From the NCBI GenBank assembly GCA_003647375.1, contig QMMS01000013.1, positions 1 through 32,769 of the forward strand: DNA of 32,769 nt, written 5' to 3'. Positions 7,859 through 15,119 of this stretch are shown here, piece by piece. This stretch comes from Deltaproteobacteria bacterium (GTDB taxonomy: Bacteria; Desulfobacterota; Desulfobacteria; Desulfobacterales; B30-G6). The notes below the pieces were generated by a model. That model saw nothing but the letters and a program-made list of their open reading frames with translations. It was not told the origin of the DNA and ran no database searches. The position numbers were made by a program, and so were the translations under genes. Numbering within the stretch: the first letter of the stretch is position 1; each line of letters starts with the position of its first letter.

Positions 7859-8635
7859 TTATTTGCCGTGCTTACTTTCTCCACCAAGGCTCAAGGTAAC
7901 TTCTTGTGCAATGTCTTTGACGATTTCCCCTACCTTCACAAAATCTTTTGAATCCATCCTGAATACCGGAGCTGCCACCCCTAAGCCGCCAGCCAACTTG
8001 TCGTTGTGATCAAAGACCGGGGCGACCACACGACAAACCCCTTTTCTGAGTTCTTGATTTTCACAGGCGTAGCCGTTTTGCAATACGTCCGCCAGCTCCC
8101 GTTCCAGTGTCTCGATGTCTGTGATGCTCTTTTCCGTCACGGCAGGTAGTCCGATTTTCTGCAAGGAGTGTCTTCGCTTTGTAGGCTCCATATACGCCAG
8201 ATACAGCTTTCCCACGGCCGTAACGTGGAAATATGGATAAGCGGCCCCCACTCTGGAGTAAAGGCGCACATCGCCTAATCCTTCTATCTGGTCTAATAGG
8301 ACCACCTGATCTTGGTCCAGCGTGGATAGCTCCACCGTTTCATGTACTAACTGTGCCAGACGCTGCATATAAGGAAAGGCAACAGACCTGAGGCTGATTT
8401 TGTCCTGTATGCTATTACCCAGATAAAGTAGCTTCATGCCGAGACGGTAATATCCGTTTTCCGGCATTTTATCAATCAAGCCTCGGTTGTTGAGAATGTT
8501 GAGAATCCGTACCAGAGAAGCACGTGGAATCGGTAATGCATCCTGAATCTCTGAGAATGACAGCGGTTCAGAGCTGGAAGCCATCAATTCGATGACGTCA
8601 ATACCACGGTCAAGTGCAGGGGCTAAAGATTTCAT
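7859..8635 (-). CDS. IclR family transcriptional regulator
   Basis: A 258-residue regulator. The winged helix-turn-helix spans about residues 8-65 (ALDRGIDVIELMASSSEPLS, then IPRASLVRILNILNNRGLID), followed by the IclR effector-binding domain (about 80-250) with the usual YFHVTAVGKLYLAYM, LRKGVCRVVAPVFD and GGLGVAAPVF segments. ATG 8635 gives the standard family start; only a weak GAGA precedes it. Two identical palindromes lie 8-40 bp upstream (8643-8675), likely its own operator. IclR proteins commonly control catabolism of aromatic or carboxylic acids, and the neighbouring minus-strand genes fit such a target, but control of them is inference. Confidence 0.92.
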   Translation of the reverse strand: MKSLAPALDRGIDVIELMASSSEPLSFSEIQDALPIPRASLVRILNILNNRGLIDKMPENGYYRLGMKLLYLGNSIQDKISLRSVAFPYMQRLAQLVHETVELSTLDQDQVVLLDQIEGLGDVRLYSRVGAAYPYFHVTAVGKLYLAYMEPTKRRHSLQKIGLPAVTEKSITDIETLERELADVLQNGYACENQELRKGVCRVVAPVFDHNDKLAGGLGVAAPVFRMDSKDFVKVGEIVKDIAQEVTLSLGGESKHGK

Positions 8636-8642
8636 TGTTAAG

Positions 8643-8675
8643 TCTCATATATGATATATAGAATCTCATATATGA
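8643..8675. promoter_or_regulatory. Tandem 12-bp operator repeats, two helical turns apart
   Basis: TCTCATATATGA occurs at 8643-8654 and again at 8664-8675, a period of exactly 21 bp. Each contains the 10-bp palindrome TCATATATGA, so two protein dimers would bind the same face of the helix. A TTGACT on the minus strand (8698-8703) just upstream could be the -35 box, putting the repeats over the -10 to start region of the IclR promoter. This is a strong candidate for IclR autoregulation. Confidence 0.6.
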
Positions 8676-9139
8676 ATGGAATACATATAATCAATTGAGT
8701 CAAGCGATATTTCTTCTGGATATCTTCAAAATCTCGGAGCTGCGAAAGACCGATTTGGCGAAGGTTCTTTCTCAGTTTTTCCCTGATTCCCACCCTATTC
8801 GATATTCATTTTGTACAGAAGATTACAAATTCAATTAGCAACCGGATACTCGATGGTGGGTGTGAAGACTTGAACAATTTCAGAGAGTTGCTTGCGGTTG
8901 AGATTGTATATCAATTTTTGAATAATTCAGAAAGGTTAGTCCAAGTCACAACATAATTGGCGGCGGTTTCGATCGTTGATTTCTTTATGTAGTTATTTCA
9001 ATGCATTAAATAATAGTTTGTGCTTTTTGCCCTAATTTCCCAATATGCTAGTTTGAAGATTAGCTGAACCAACCTCCAATAGTCCCCGATTGAAAACTTG
9101 CCGTTTCTTACGATTTTTTTTAATTTCATATAAAGCTGA
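8676..9139. other. Intergenic region with no recognised gene
   Basis: Mixed-composition sequence between the IclR operator and a hairpin at 9140. The longest frame I tried by hand (TTG near 8695 on the plus strand, about 46 codons) has no ribosome site or recognisable motif. It may hold remnants of a lost gene; nothing further can be supported. Confidence 0.4.
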
Positions 9140-9194
9140 GCGACTCAACTTGAGCTCGTCGACAAGTCTCAAGGTTAAAGACAAGTCGAGTCGC
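9140..9194 (-). other. Long-armed RNA hairpin of unknown role
   Basis: GCGACTCAACTTG (9140-9152) and CAAGTCGAGTCGC (9182-9194) are complementary except one position, which is an A-C mismatch on the plus strand but a G-U wobble on the minus strand. A minus-strand transcript would therefore pair fully. The 29-nt loop repeats the arm motif GACAAGTC. It lies downstream of the gcdA terminator on that strand. Confidence 0.35.
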
Positions 9195-9250
9195 CACGGG
9201 GAATGTACTCGCTGTTGCAGTTCAGCAGACGCTGACTGTGGTTGGAAGCA

Positions 9251-9286
9251 AAAACCCCCATCAAAATTAATCTTGATGGGGGTTTT
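9251..9286 (-). terminator. Rho-independent terminator of the gcdA transcript
   Basis: AAAACCCCCATCAA (9251-9264) pairs perfectly with TTGATGGGGGTTTT (9273-9286) across an 8-nt loop; on the minus strand the stem is followed by T residues. It begins 24 bp after the gcdA stop codon and would end the gcdA transcript. The A/T ends make it potentially bidirectional. Confidence 0.85.
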
Positions 9287-9309
9287 GTCAAGGAGGGTGC
9301 TAAATGGGG

Positions 9310-11043
9310 CTATCCCTTTATGCTCCTTGGCAACAGCATCTGATGCTGTGGACAGATGGACTTCGGGTTTTGATAGACAGCCCCGGCAAACGCCACCATG
9401 TATTTACGGATATCCGTCATCCTGGCAACCTCGTCTACAAATCCTTTCTGTGCACAATACAAAGGCCTGGAGTAATCATGATATTCCTGAGCCATCTGGT
9501 TCATTTTGTCGATGACCGGCTGAAGATCTCTGCCCGCATCCTTCTCCTTGACCAGACGCCGGGAAAAGCTTGCCGCTGCTGCGGTTTCACCATGCATGAC
9601 ATAAATTTCAGAGGTGGCCATACCCAGTGTAAACGCATTGTGACGGTTGCCGGTAGGACCTCCCATCACGTAATGCGCTGCGGCCGTACCTTTTCGTAGC
9701 AATATCAGAATCTGAGGAACATCCGTCTGCTGGATCGAGTAAATAAGACTTTGTCCCAGGCCCAGCAACTCCGCTTTTTCGGCGATATCTCCCACATCGA
9801 TACCCGAAGTATCCTGGAACCAGATGATCGGAAGCCGGTCTCTCCCACAGAGGGTGACAAACTCGTTCATTTTGATAAGGCCCTGACGATAGAGTTTCCC
9901 GCCAATACCGGGGTAATCGGCATATTCCGGATATTCCATGCCCAAAAAACCCTGCCGGTTACCGATGCATCCCACGGGAAGTCCGTCAATTTTGACGATC
10001 CCCGTATAGATCTCGGGGCCGTAGTCCGGCCTGAACTCCATGTGTTCGCTATTGTCCACCAGACGAGCCAGGACTTCGTCGAAACTATACATCTGTTTCT
10101 GATTGAACGGAACCAGGCGATAAAGATCTTCGGCTGGAAACCGGGGGTCCTTGGGTTCTGCCACCCGAAAAAATTTAGGGTTATAGGCCGGCATGTCCTT
10201 CATGTAATCCTTCAACCCATCCAGGACACCGGTCTCTTCTTCATAAACATATCGGAAAAAGCCTGTTTCATCATAGTGAATTTTTACGGAACCAGGGGGT
10301 GTCGCCTTGTACTGCTTGGCAGAATTGATCAATTGCTCAGCACCTTCCAAATCAAAGGAACCCTTGGGTGACATACCGCTTAAAATACCGCCACCACCCA
10401 CGGCAATATTACAATTCTTATGTGCAAAAAGAATAGTCGGGCTGATGCCCTGATACCCGCCACCAGCAGGATTTGTGCCGTAAATCGCGGCAAGAATCGG
10501 GATTCCCATCTGCTCGAGTTCGGCATGTCGGAAAAAAGTCGTGCCACCACCCCGGCGATCCGCGTAGAATTTTTCCTGCTCGGTCAGTTTGACACCGCTG
10601 CAGTTGACGAGCCACACCAGGGGGATGTTCAAGCGCTTCGACAGGTTCGTGACCCGCAGGATGTTTTCGTACTGCCCCGGAACCCAGGCACCGGCCAAAA
10701 GCTTGTTGTCAAAACCAATGATTACGGCCCACTTGCCGGAGATTTTTCCCAGACCGTCAAAAACATTTGTCGTTCCTTCAACATTGTCATCTGGATTGTA
10801 CAGTGTATGCAGAGGACACCATGTACCGGGGTCAACGAGATATTTGAGTCTCTGCCAGACGGTCATTTGTCCCCTGGCATTGATTTTCTCCTCCGGGAAA
10901 CCCACATTTTTAACTTTTTCAACTTCCGCTTCGATCCCCTTTTCCACGTCCTTGATCTTTTCAACATTCTCTTCGGTACTCAGAACCTGCCCTTGACTGA
11001 TCGCCTTTCCAAACTCTGGCATTTTTTCAAAATAAGGTCTCAT
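9310..11043 (-). CDS. gcdA: Glutaconyl-CoA decarboxylase, alpha (carboxyltransferase) subunit
   Basis: A 577-residue carboxyltransferase that moves CO2 from glutaconyl-CoA to biotin on a carrier subunit; in the full enzyme the membrane beta subunit then releases CO2 and pumps Na+. From memory of the Acidaminococcus sequence (about 587 residues) the match is close along the whole length: KLAGAWVPGQ-type and NCSGVKLTEQEK segments, RRGGGTTFFRHAELEQMGIP, YGTNPAGGGY, GGKLYRQGLIKMNEFVTLC, IWFQDTSGIDVGD, AELLGLGQSLIYSIQ, LRKGTAAAHYVMGGP. GGGAG lies 8 nt before ATG 11043. Beta, gamma (biotin) and delta subunits are not in the window. The glutaryl-CoA dehydrogenase-like gene upstream supplies the expected substrate. 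Related methylmalonyl-CoA carboxyltransferases are a less likely alternative. Confidence 0.92.
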   Translation of the reverse strand: MRPYFEKMPEFGKAISQGQVLSTEENVEKIKDVEKGIEAEVEKVKNVGFPEEKINARGQMTVWQRLKYLVDPGTWCPLHTLYNPDDNVEGTTNVFDGLGKISGKWAVIIGFDNKLLAGAWVPGQYENILRVTNLSKRLNIPLVWLVNCSGVKLTEQEKFYADRRGGGTTFFRHAELEQMGIPILAAIYGTNPAGGGYQGISPTILFAHKNCNIAVGGGGILSGMSPKGSFDLEGAEQLINSAKQYKATPPGSVKIHYDETGFFRYVYEEETGVLDGLKDYMKDMPAYNPKFFRVAEPKDPRFPAEDLYRLVPFNQKQMYSFDEVLARLVDNSEHMEFRPDYGPEIYTGIVKIDGLPVGCIGNRQGFLGMEYPEYADYPGIGGKLYRQGLIKMNEFVTLCGRDRLPIIWFQDTSGIDVGDIAEKAELLGLGQSLIYSIQQTDVPQILILLRKGTAAAHYVMGGPTGNRHNAFTLGMATSEIYVMHGETAAAASFSRRLVKEKDAGRDLQPVIDKMNQMAQEYHDYSRPLYCAQKGFVDEVARMTDIRKYMVAFAGAVYQNPKSICPQHQMLLPRSIKG

Positions 11044-11120
11044 GATTCAGCTCCCATAATTAATTTTATCAGATATAATAAGTTAGTAATTCTACATTCG
11101 CGTTTGAGTTAGTACCGGAT

Positions 11121-11211
11121 TAAGTTTTAGGTGTTAGGTTTTAAGTTTTAGGATGTCTAAGAGCCCTTAGCCCGCGGCCTACCTAAAACTTAAAACCTAA
11201 AACTTAAAACC
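11121..11211. repeat. CTAAAAC/CTTAAAAC inverted repeat element, copy 1
   Basis: TTAGGTTTTAAGTTTTAGG (11134-11152) pairs perfectly with 11182-11200 across a 29-nt loop that holds a smaller CTAAG/CTTAG hairpin. The flanks are degenerate copies of CTAAAAC and CTTAAAAC. A related element lies at 30668-30737 inside the ribosomal operon. It fills the gap between the carboxymuconolactone-decarboxylase-family gene and gcdA, and its hairpin would be transcribed with them. Confidence 0.7.
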
Positions 11212-11215
11212 ATTG

Positions 11216-11614
11216 CTATTCTTCAATCGGCCACCTCCCCTTTTCTTTCAGAACATCGCGCAAAACCTTCAAGGCACTGTTGGCAGCAGGAACACCACCG
11301 TATACCAGGGTTTGAAATATAGTCTCAGCGATATCGCCCGGCGAGCATCCCACATTCAATGCCGCTTCCATATGGAGCTTCAATTCCTCGGGGCGGGACA
11401 GTACCGTCAGGGCGGCAACCGTCACCAACTGCCTGGTCTGGTGCGGGATCTTCTCCCTGGCATACATGCTGCCGGTGATAAACAGAGAGAGGTCCTTTGC
11501 CAGCTCTTTATCAAAATCCCGCCATAACTCAAAAGGTCTTTCACCCTCTACACCCTCGAAGTACAGTTCAGCGGTTTGCTTTGTTTTTTCTATAAGGTCC
11601 TTTTCTTTACTCAC
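11216..11614 (-). CDS. Carboxymuconolactone decarboxylase family protein
   Basis: A 132-residue all-helical protein of the CMD/AhpD superfamily. The core is RQLVTVAALTVLSRPEELKL, HMEAALNVGCSPGDIAETIF and YGGVPAANSAL (about 60-112), the pattern of 4-carboxymuconolactone decarboxylase. The CxxC pair of AhpD-type peroxidases is absent, so peroxidase activity is unlikely. The start is GTG 11614 with AAGGTG 7 nt upstream. It lies between the dehydrogenase and gcdA genes on one strand, so a role with a carboxylated acyl-CoA or aromatic intermediate is suggested by context only. The true reaction of such stand-alone members is usually unknown. Confidence 0.85.
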   Translation of the reverse strand: MSKEKDLIEKTKQTAELYFEGVEGERPFELWRDFDKELAKDLSLFITGSMYAREKIPHQTRQLVTVAALTVLSRPEELKLHMEAALNVGCSPGDIAETIFQTLVYGGVPAANSALKVLRDVLKEKGRWPIEE

Positions 11615-11671
11615 GATGATACACCTTGCATTTAGCCTACCCTTAGAATCTCAGACAGTTGCCCGAATAAC

Positions 11672-11730
11672 GTAGCGCAGGTCTTTAGACCTGCAAAAAG
11701 TATACGAGCAGAGCTAAAGCTCTGCGCTAC
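11672..11730. repeat. Cloverleaf-like palindromic repeat
   Basis: An outer stem GTAGCGCAG (11672-11680) with CTGCGCTAC (11722-11730) overlaps two inner hairpins: GCAGGTC/GACCTGC (11677-11694, loop TTTA) and GCAGAGCT/AGCTCTGC (11708 onward, loop AA). This is the architecture of REP-type extragenic elements. It lies in the 333-bp gap between the dehydrogenase and the carboxymuconolactone-decarboxylase-family gene; the rest of the gap to 11855 has no recognised gene. Confidence 0.6.
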
Positions 11731-11855
11731 ATCATTAAGTTAACAGTATTGAGTCTTAATATATTAAATCTCTTTAATAACAAACACTTATCGCTCTTAA
11801 AGCGGCGCGGCCGCGTCAAATAGAATCGCTTCGCGATTCCATTACTCCGGCGGTT

Positions 11856-11950
11856 GTCATTCCCGCGAAGGCGGGAATCCAGAAAAAGACTGGATGCCGG
11901 ATCAGGTCCGGCATGACGGAGTTAGCTATTTAGTCGCCAGGTTAATATTA
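11856..11950. repeat. REP-like dispersed repeat, copy 1
   Basis: Contains two hairpins, ATTCCCGCGAAGGCGGGAAT (11859-11878) and ATGCCGGATCAGGTCCGGCAT (core 11894-11914), joined by a short linker, with an outer GTCAT/ATGAC pairing (11856-11917). Homology to the second copy at 17503-17600, in opposite orientation, continues past the hairpins to the stop codon of the dehydrogenase gene at 11948-11950. Confidence 0.75.
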
Positions 11951-13111
11951 GCGGTTCGCCTTTCGATACCCAAGTTGATCCAGGGCGACAATCCACTTAC
12001 AGATGTTTGCCGAGCCTTCCACGATAAAATAAGTGGGGGCATCCTTGTAAAAACGGGCAACCGGATATTCGGTGGAATAGCCATAGGCTCCCAGGATCTT
12101 CATGGCATAGTTGGCGCACTTGGTGACCACTTCACCGGCAAAATACTTGGCCTTGGCAACATCCAGGCCATTGTTCAACTGGCCCTGGTCTTTCCGCCAG
12201 GCTGCCTTGTACGTCAATAGCCGTGCAGCATCAACCTCGATCGCCATCTGCGCGATCATGTCCTGGTTCATCTGGAACTGTCCAATGGGTTTTCCAAACT
12301 GTTTTCTTTCGTTGCAGTATTTTGTAGCAATATCCAGGAAAGCCTGGGATACGCCCACGGCGCCCGCTGCCGCCGACATCCGGGTCTGGTTCAAGGAACC
12401 GAAAACAATCTTTGTACCATCCCCTGGGTTTCCCAGGATGTTCTCCTTGGGGATCCGTGTGTTGTCCAGAAAGACTTCGCCGGTGGGGGATGAATGGGAG
12501 CCCATTTTTTCTAATGCCGATGTCTTGACGCCGTTAAAATTCTTCATCTCCAAAACAAATGCCGACAGCCCTTTGGATCCTTTGGACACGTCCGTATAAG
12601 CATAATAGATAATGACATCCGCTATATTGGCGTTGGATATCCAGGTTTTTGAACCGTTCAACAGCCAATGATCCCCTTTGTCTTCGGCAGTCGATGTCAT
12701 GGCCATGACATCGGAGCCTGCATCCGATTCGGTAATGCCGAAACCACCGATATGGTCTGCATTAACAAGTTTTGGAATGTACTTGGCTTTGATTTCATCC
12801 GAGCCATAGGTCAGTATGGTATAAGCACACCCCAGGGTCTGCATGTTGATCTGAACCCGCAGCGAACTAGACGCTCTGGCGATCTCCTCGGTAACCACTG
12901 CCGCTGCCAGCCACCCCATGTCGACCCCGTCATATTCTTCCGGAATTACCGTGCCGAAAAACCCGAGCTCTCCCATGGGCTTTATAACTTCCTTATAAGG
13001 AAAGTAATGTTCGGCATCCCACTGGTCGGCAAAAGGTGCAATTTTTTTGGTCGCAAACTCCCGAACGGCCTTTCTGAGCATTTCCAATTCTTTTGAGAGT
13101 TCAAAATCCAT
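11948..13111 (-). CDS. acd: Acyl-CoA dehydrogenase, probably non-decarboxylating glutaryl-CoA dehydrogenase
   Basis: A 387-residue FAD acyl-CoA dehydrogenase with GITESDAGSDVMAM and WISNANIADV in the FAD-binding region and NERKQFGKPIGQFQ in the C-terminal domain. The catalytic base is Glu365 in VEGSANI. By hand alignment with human glutaryl-CoA dehydrogenase, the Tyr before this Glu is Val364, and the Glu that sits 7 residues before the substrate Arg is Ala78, with that Arg kept (Arg85). Loss of these residues is reported for the Desulfococcus enzyme that makes glutaconyl-CoA without decarboxylation. The gcdA gene downstream would then perform decarboxylation with energy gain. AGGAGGAG precedes ATG 13111. 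Another short-chain substrate is the main alternative. Confidence 0.85.
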   Translation of the reverse strand: MDFELSKELEMLRKAVREFATKKIAPFADQWDAEHYFPYKEVIKPMGELGFFGTVIPEEYDGVDMGWLAAAVVTEEIARASSSLRVQINMQTLGCAYTILTYGSDEIKAKYIPKLVNADHIGGFGITESDAGSDVMAMTSTAEDKGDHWLLNGSKTWISNANIADVIIYYAYTDVSKGSKGLSAFVLEMKNFNGVKTSALEKMGSHSSPTGEVFLDNTRIPKENILGNPGDGTKIVFGSLNQTRMSAAAGAVGVSQAFLDIATKYCNERKQFGKPIGQFQMNQDMIAQMAIEVDAARLLTYKAAWRKDQGQLNNGLDVAKAKYFAGEVVTKCANYAMKILGAYGYSTEYPVARFYKDAPTYFIVEGSANICKWIVALDQLGYRKANR

Positions 13112-13143
13112 TCAATCTCCTCCTGAATTCCTAACATTAGTTA

Positions 13144-13181
13144 AAAACCTGATCAGGTTGTTACATGCCTGATCAGGTTTT
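13144..13181 (-). terminator. Hairpin of two CCTGATCAGG palindromes (terminator or operator)
   Basis: AAAACCTGATCAGG (13144-13157) pairs perfectly with 13168-13181 over a 10-nt loop, followed on the minus strand by T residues; it would terminate the TRAP transcript before the dehydrogenase gene. Each arm is itself a 10-bp palindrome, and the two centres are 20 bp apart, so the DNA could equally bind two regulator dimers just upstream of the dehydrogenase gene. I cannot decide which function applies. Confidence 0.65.
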
Positions 13182-13234
13182 ATTTACCATTCAATAGCAG
13201 TACAGCCGCATTTTATAAAATAGTTTCTTTGCTT

Positions 13235-14530
13235 TTATTCCAGAAATCCGAAAAATCTAGGCAGCCAGAGTACCGTGTCCGGCATATAGGTAATGATACC
13301 CAATACAATCATCTGGATAATAATGAAAGGTATCACAGCTTTCGACACGTAGATAAGATTTCGATTAGTCATGGCACCTGTAATATATAAACTGACACCC
13401 ATTGGGGGGGTACAGTACCCGATAGCCAGGTTGACGGTCATGATGAGCCCAAAATGCATCCAGCTGATATCGAATGCATTCAGCATGGGCAGAAAGACAG
13501 GCCCCAGAATCATGGTGGCAGAAATAATATCCATGAACATGCCCACAAACAAAAGTAAGACGTTCATGGCAAACAAAAACAGTATGGGAGATTGGATGGC
13601 GGAAAGAACGGTTTCGGTAATCCGTCCCGGGATGCTTTCCAGCGTGAGCAATCGGCCAAAACAGGTGGCACCCGCAACAATGATCAACAGCGTGGCCGAT
13701 GTTATGGCCGACGAGACCGTAATCTCCTTGACCTGGCTCAATTTCATGGATTTATGGATAAAAATCTCGACAATGAATGCATAGACACAGGCCACAACAG
13801 CCGCCTCATTGGCTGTGAAAGCACCGGAAAAAATACCGCCGAATATAATAACCGGCAGCATCAGCGACCAGAAGCCCTCCTTCAAGACAGTCAGAGTCTC
13901 TTTAAAATTTGGAACCGGCAATCTTGTGATTTCAGTCCTCTTGCGAAAAATCACATAAGTATAAACACATACGCCAAGCATAATCAGAACACCCGGTAAA
14001 AAACCGGTGAGAAAAAGACCTTCCAGGGATACGTTACTGATCATGCTGAAGAGAATCATCCCGATACTTGGGGGGATGATGACACCCAGGTTGGGCGAGG
14101 TGGTCATCAATCCTATGGTGTATTTTTCCGGATAGCCGTGTTTGATCAATGCAGGAATCATGAATCCGCCCAGTGCTACCACGGTGGCAACCGTAGAGCC
14201 GGAAATTGCACCGAATAGCCCGCAGGCAAGGACGCCGGCCATGCCCAGGCCACCCGGCAGCCAGCTCACCAGTGCATTGGCAACCTTGATGAGTTTTTCG
14301 ACGATACTCCCGGCCGTCATAATATTCCCGCAAAGGATAAAAAACAGAACCACCACAAGAGCAAAATTGTCCATGGAGCGGAAAAGAGTTTGCGCCAGCA
14401 ATAAGAGTGGCAGGTCCGTGAAAATAACAAATCCCAGTGCAGCTGTAAAAAAGAGGCACATGAATACGGGGATATAGGTTGCCATGCAACCCAACAGAAT
14501 CGAAAGGATAATAATGTCACTGGTTTCCAT
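13235..14530 (-). CDS. TRAP transporter large permease (DctM type)
   Basis: A 431-residue membrane protein with about a dozen hydrophobic segments, the large subunit of a tripartite ATP-independent periplasmic transporter that couples uptake to Na+ or H+ gradients. Family hallmarks seen: LGGFMIPALIKHGYPEKYTI (about 121-140), NLGVIIPPSIGMILF, GIFSGAFTANEAAVVACVYA and NLAIGYCTPPMGVSLYITG. The stop of the small permease gene abuts this ATG directly (TGAATG), and GAGGAGA lies 8-9 nt upstream, so the two are translationally coupled. Substrate unknown; a mono- or dicarboxylate is usual for the family and fits the neighbouring acyl-CoA genes. Confidence 0.93.
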   Translation of the reverse strand: METSDIIILSILLGCMATYIPVFMCLFFTAALGFVIFTDLPLLLLAQTLFRSMDNFALVVVLFFILCGNIMTAGSIVEKLIKVANALVSWLPGGLGMAGVLACGLFGAISGSTVATVVALGGFMIPALIKHGYPEKYTIGLMTTSPNLGVIIPPSIGMILFSMISNVSLEGLFLTGFLPGVLIMLGVCVYTYVIFRKRTEITRLPVPNFKETLTVLKEGFWSLMLPVIIFGGIFSGAFTANEAAVVACVYAFIVEIFIHKSMKLSQVKEITVSSAITSATLLIIVAGATCFGRLLTLESIPGRITETVLSAIQSPILFLFAMNVLLLFVGMFMDIISATMILGPVFLPMLNAFDISWMHFGLIMTVNLAIGYCTPPMGVSLYITGAMTNRNLIYVSKAVIPFIIIQMIVLGIITYMPDTVLWLPRFFGFLE

Positions 14531-15040
14531 TCAGGAACTCTCCTCAATATTTTTATTTTTCAATTCCATCACATCTTCGTAAATGACCTGCAGGGTTCGG
14601 ATAAACATCAGGGTACCCATCAAGGGCAGCATGCCGTAGAGATACGCCAGGGGAATCTGCATGATGATGGTCTTTTGATGGGTCCGGTATTGGAGAGCCA
14701 CCATGAGAAAGCCGTAATGAATCATCATATATGCAAATATCATGGTGACAAAATTACTGAAAAAGTTCAACGGCACTTTCAGTTTCGGGAGCAGTTGGAC
14801 CGATGCATCGATCTTGATCATTTTGCGCTGCTTGATCGCTGCACTGCAGCCGATGAGTGTCGTATAGATGATTACCTCCCGCACCAGTTCTTCAGACCAT
14901 GCCAGCGTATAATTAAATCCATACCGCAGCACCACATTAATAAAAAGAGCCGAAAGGGCGATCATCACGGCAATGAAGAGGGTCCAGTCCTCAAAAAAGC
15001 TTAAAATCTTGTCTAAAAACCCAAGTGTCTTTTTAATCAT
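14531..15040 (-). CDS. TRAP transporter small permease (DctQ type)
   Basis: A 169-residue protein with four hydrophobic segments (about 17-37, 50-70, 90-112, 130-150). The signature NVVLRYGFNYTLAWSEELVR (35-54) matches the DctQ family, whose small subunit supports the large permease. GAGAGG precedes ATG 15040 by about 6 nt. The gene is 79 bp from the binding-protein gene, with a hairpin in that gap, and touches the large permease gene. The order P-Q-M is the common one for these operons. Confidence 0.92.
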   Translation of the reverse strand: MIKKTLGFLDKILSFFEDWTLFIAVMIALSALFINVVLRYGFNYTLAWSEELVREVIIYTTLIGCSAAIKQRKMIKIDASVQLLPKLKVPLNFFSNFVTMIFAYMMIHYGFLMVALQYRTHQKTIIMQIPLAYLYGMLPLMGTLMFIRTLQVIYEDVMELKNKNIEESS

Positions 15041-15066
15041 CGATAACCTCTCGACGCAAACTCAAG

Positions 15067-15102
15067 ATAAAAGGGGCCCGGTATATCCGAAGCCCCTTTT
15101 AT
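15067..15102 (-). terminator. Intercistronic hairpin between TRAP binding protein and permeases
   Basis: ATAAAAGGGGC (15067-15077) pairs perfectly with GCCCCTTTTAT (15092-15102) across a 14-nt loop. It lies in the 79-bp gap after the binding-protein stop. On the minus strand it is followed by TTTTATC, so it could partly terminate or stabilise the upstream mRNA, giving more binding protein than permease. Confidence 0.6.
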
Positions 15103-15119
15103 ATTTACAGTTGCAGGTA

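Noticed and set aside
9090..9515. 141-residue plus-strand ORF
   Set aside because: It crosses the terminator hairpin and the end of gcdA, has no ribosome site and its sequence is not protein-like.
9751..11112. Long plus-strand ORFs opposite gcdA (206 and 230 residues)
   Set aside because: They are antisense to a clearly homologous gene; long antisense frames arise from its codon bias.
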